Positions 22,681 to 23,493 of a stretch of 23,493 bases of DNA are shown in pieces. Under the pieces are notes generated by a model. That model was not told where the DNA came from and ran no database searches. It worked only from the letters and a program-made list of their open reading frames with translations. Numbering within the stretch: position 1 is the stretch's first letter; each line of letters begins with the position of its first letter. The position numbers and the translations under genes are program-made. The DNA is from Planctomycetota bacterium (lineage in GTDB: Bacteria; Planctomycetota; Planctomycetia; Pirellulales; Pirellulaceae): positions 1 to 23,493 of the forward strand of contig JAPLNJ010000412.1 in assembly GCA_026692885.1 (NCBI GenBank), read 5' to 3'.

Positions 22681-23304
22681 TTAGGAGGTGCCGGTGGCCG
22701 GGCAGGATTCCAGGTACATCCGCACCAGTTCGGCCAGCGAATCCGAGTGCATTTTCTGGAACACGCCGGACCGCCGGACTTCCACCGTGCGGACACTTAC
22801 GCCCAGCCGTTTGGCCATGACTTTGTTGGAGTCGCCCGCCACCATCCGCTCCAGCACGCGTCGTTCGGCCGAGGTCAGCGTGTCCAGTCGCCGACGGATG
22901 TCGGCACGGCGTTGGTCGCGCTGACTCTTCTCGACGTCTTCTTTCAACGCCGTGCGGATCGCATCCCACAGTTCCTGGTCGCGGCAGGGCTTCTCGAGCA
23001 GCGTCACCGCGCCTTGTTTGATCGCCCGGATTGTGAGGGGGGTGTTGGCGTAGGCGGTCAGCACAATGACGGACAAGGAGATGCCGTCGTGCGCCAATTG
23101 TTCCTGCAACTCCACGCCGCTCATGCCCAACATCCGCACGTCGGTGACCAGGCAGCCTGGCCGGTGCCCGTGGTAGGCTTGCAGGAACTCCTCGGCGGAG
23201 GCATAGGTCTGCGCCGTCACGCCCATTTCGCCGACCAGCGCCGCCACCGACTCACGGGCCGCCAAATCGTCGTCCACGATGTACACGATGGCGTGGGAGA
23301 ACAT
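22681..23304 (-). CDS. FixJ/LuxR-family response regulator
   Basis: 207 residues. An N-terminal receiver (about 4-120) has IVYIVDDD (acidic pocket Asp11-Asp13), phosphoacceptor Asp55 (CLVTDVRMLGMSG), Thr83 (VIVLTAYA) and Lys105 (LLEKPC). After a charged linker, a LuxR/GerE helix-turn-helix (about 138-200) shows LDTLTSAERRVLERMVAG and NKVMAKRLGVSVRTVEVRRS. The form is that of FixJ/TodT-like regulators, where phosphorylation relieves inhibition and promotes dimer binding at promoters. The start is well supported by GGAGGG six bases before the ATG. No kinase gene adjoins within the window, so the partner is unknown. The gene lies upstream of and codirectional with the GH2 gene (107 bases between them), which has its own promoter and could be a target. 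Confidence 0.95.
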   Translation of the reverse strand: MFSHAIVYIVDDDLAARESVAALVGEMGVTAQTYASAEEFLQAYHGHRPGCLVTDVRMLGMSGVELQEQLAHDGISLSVIVLTAYANTPLTIRAIKQGAVTLLEKPCRDQELWDAIRTALKEDVEKSQRDQRRADIRRRLDTLTSAERRVLERMVAGDSNKVMAKRLGVSVRTVEVRRSGVFQKMHSDSLAELVRMYLESCPATGTS

Positions 23305-23353
23305 GGATACCCTCCGTTGCTGAAACCGGTTACGGGTCAGCCCGGATTATCTC

Positions 23354-23414
23354 GCTTCACGTGGACCGGTCTCTCCGAGACCGGGTTTCGCGTCTCGGCG
23401 AGACGCGACTACGT
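23354..23414 (-). repeat. Two-hairpin palindromic repeat, copy B
   Basis: The reverse complement matches copy A at 4651-4707 with only a few substitutions. Outer ends ACGTGGACCGGTCTC and (in complement) ACGTAGTCGCGTCTC form imperfect terminal inverted repeats. The two internal hairpins are CCGGTCTC/GAGACCGG and CGCGTCTC/GAGACGCG. It lies about 50 bases upstream of the FixJ-type gene, just before a minus-strand GATAAT (23346-23351) that could be that gene's -10 box. Confidence 0.75.
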
Positions 23415-23493
23415 GGACGCGACGCCGCCCCGCGGTGCCCCAGAAATCGGGGACCGGGGCTTCGCTTAGGCTCAACCGCCAGGTTCCAGCGGT

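Noticed and set aside
1..23493. CRISPR array, tRNA/rRNA genes, or an intact insertion sequence
   Set aside because: No regularly spaced repeats, no tRNA-like or rRNA segments and no transposase motifs were recognised. The repeats present are short non-coding palindromes.

Overview
The window looks like a chromosomal segment of a high-GC planctomycete (Planctomycetota, perhaps a Pirellulales- or Gemmatales-like lineage). This rests on gene content and style, not on a marker gene: large multidomain signalling proteins, a 1,326-residue protein kinase/AAA/TPR fusion, very large secreted glycosidases, a cyclic-nucleotide-domain/PhcB-like methyltransferase fusion, and many short palindromic intergenic elements. 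No rRNA, tRNA, CRISPR array, phage structural gene or intact transposase was seen.

Layout. Positions 1-4,551 are a two-component signalling block: a 5'-truncated PAS histidine kinase, a translationally coupled single-domain response regulator, and a receiver/PAS/GAF/PAS/kinase/receiver hybrid kinase broken by a frameshifting deletion near 3,230. Four palindromic repeats punctuate this block. One lies in frame inside the hybrid kinase and two contain the stop codons of their neighbours. Positions 4,549-5,564 hold a small toxin-antitoxin-like pair (BrnT-like protein plus XRE regulator) bracketed by two inverted copies of a MITE-like element. Positions 5,903-9,106 encode a secreted DUF6259-type glycosidase-like protein.

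Positions 9,141-17,589 hold the most interesting neighbourhood: an RNase Z-like metallo-beta-lactamase-fold hydrolase in an operon with an FHA-GAF-class III nucleotide cyclase, a divergently transcribed CNBD/PhcB-like methyltransferase, and a giant Ser/Thr kinase with AAA ATPase and TPR regions. One testable reading is a cascade in which the kinase phosphorylates a partner recognised by the FHA domain, the cyclase makes a cyclic nucleotide, the methyltransferase senses it, and the metallohydrolase clears it. Several key residues are non-canonical, which argues for caution or for an unusual ligand.

The remainder contains a BCS1-like AAA+ ATPase (18,036-18,944), a secreted GH2-family glycosidase with a beta-rich insertion between its catalytic glutamates (18,992-22,573), and a FixJ/LuxR response regulator (22,681-23,304). 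A second copy of a two-hairpin repeat first seen at 4,651 lies just upstream of the regulator.
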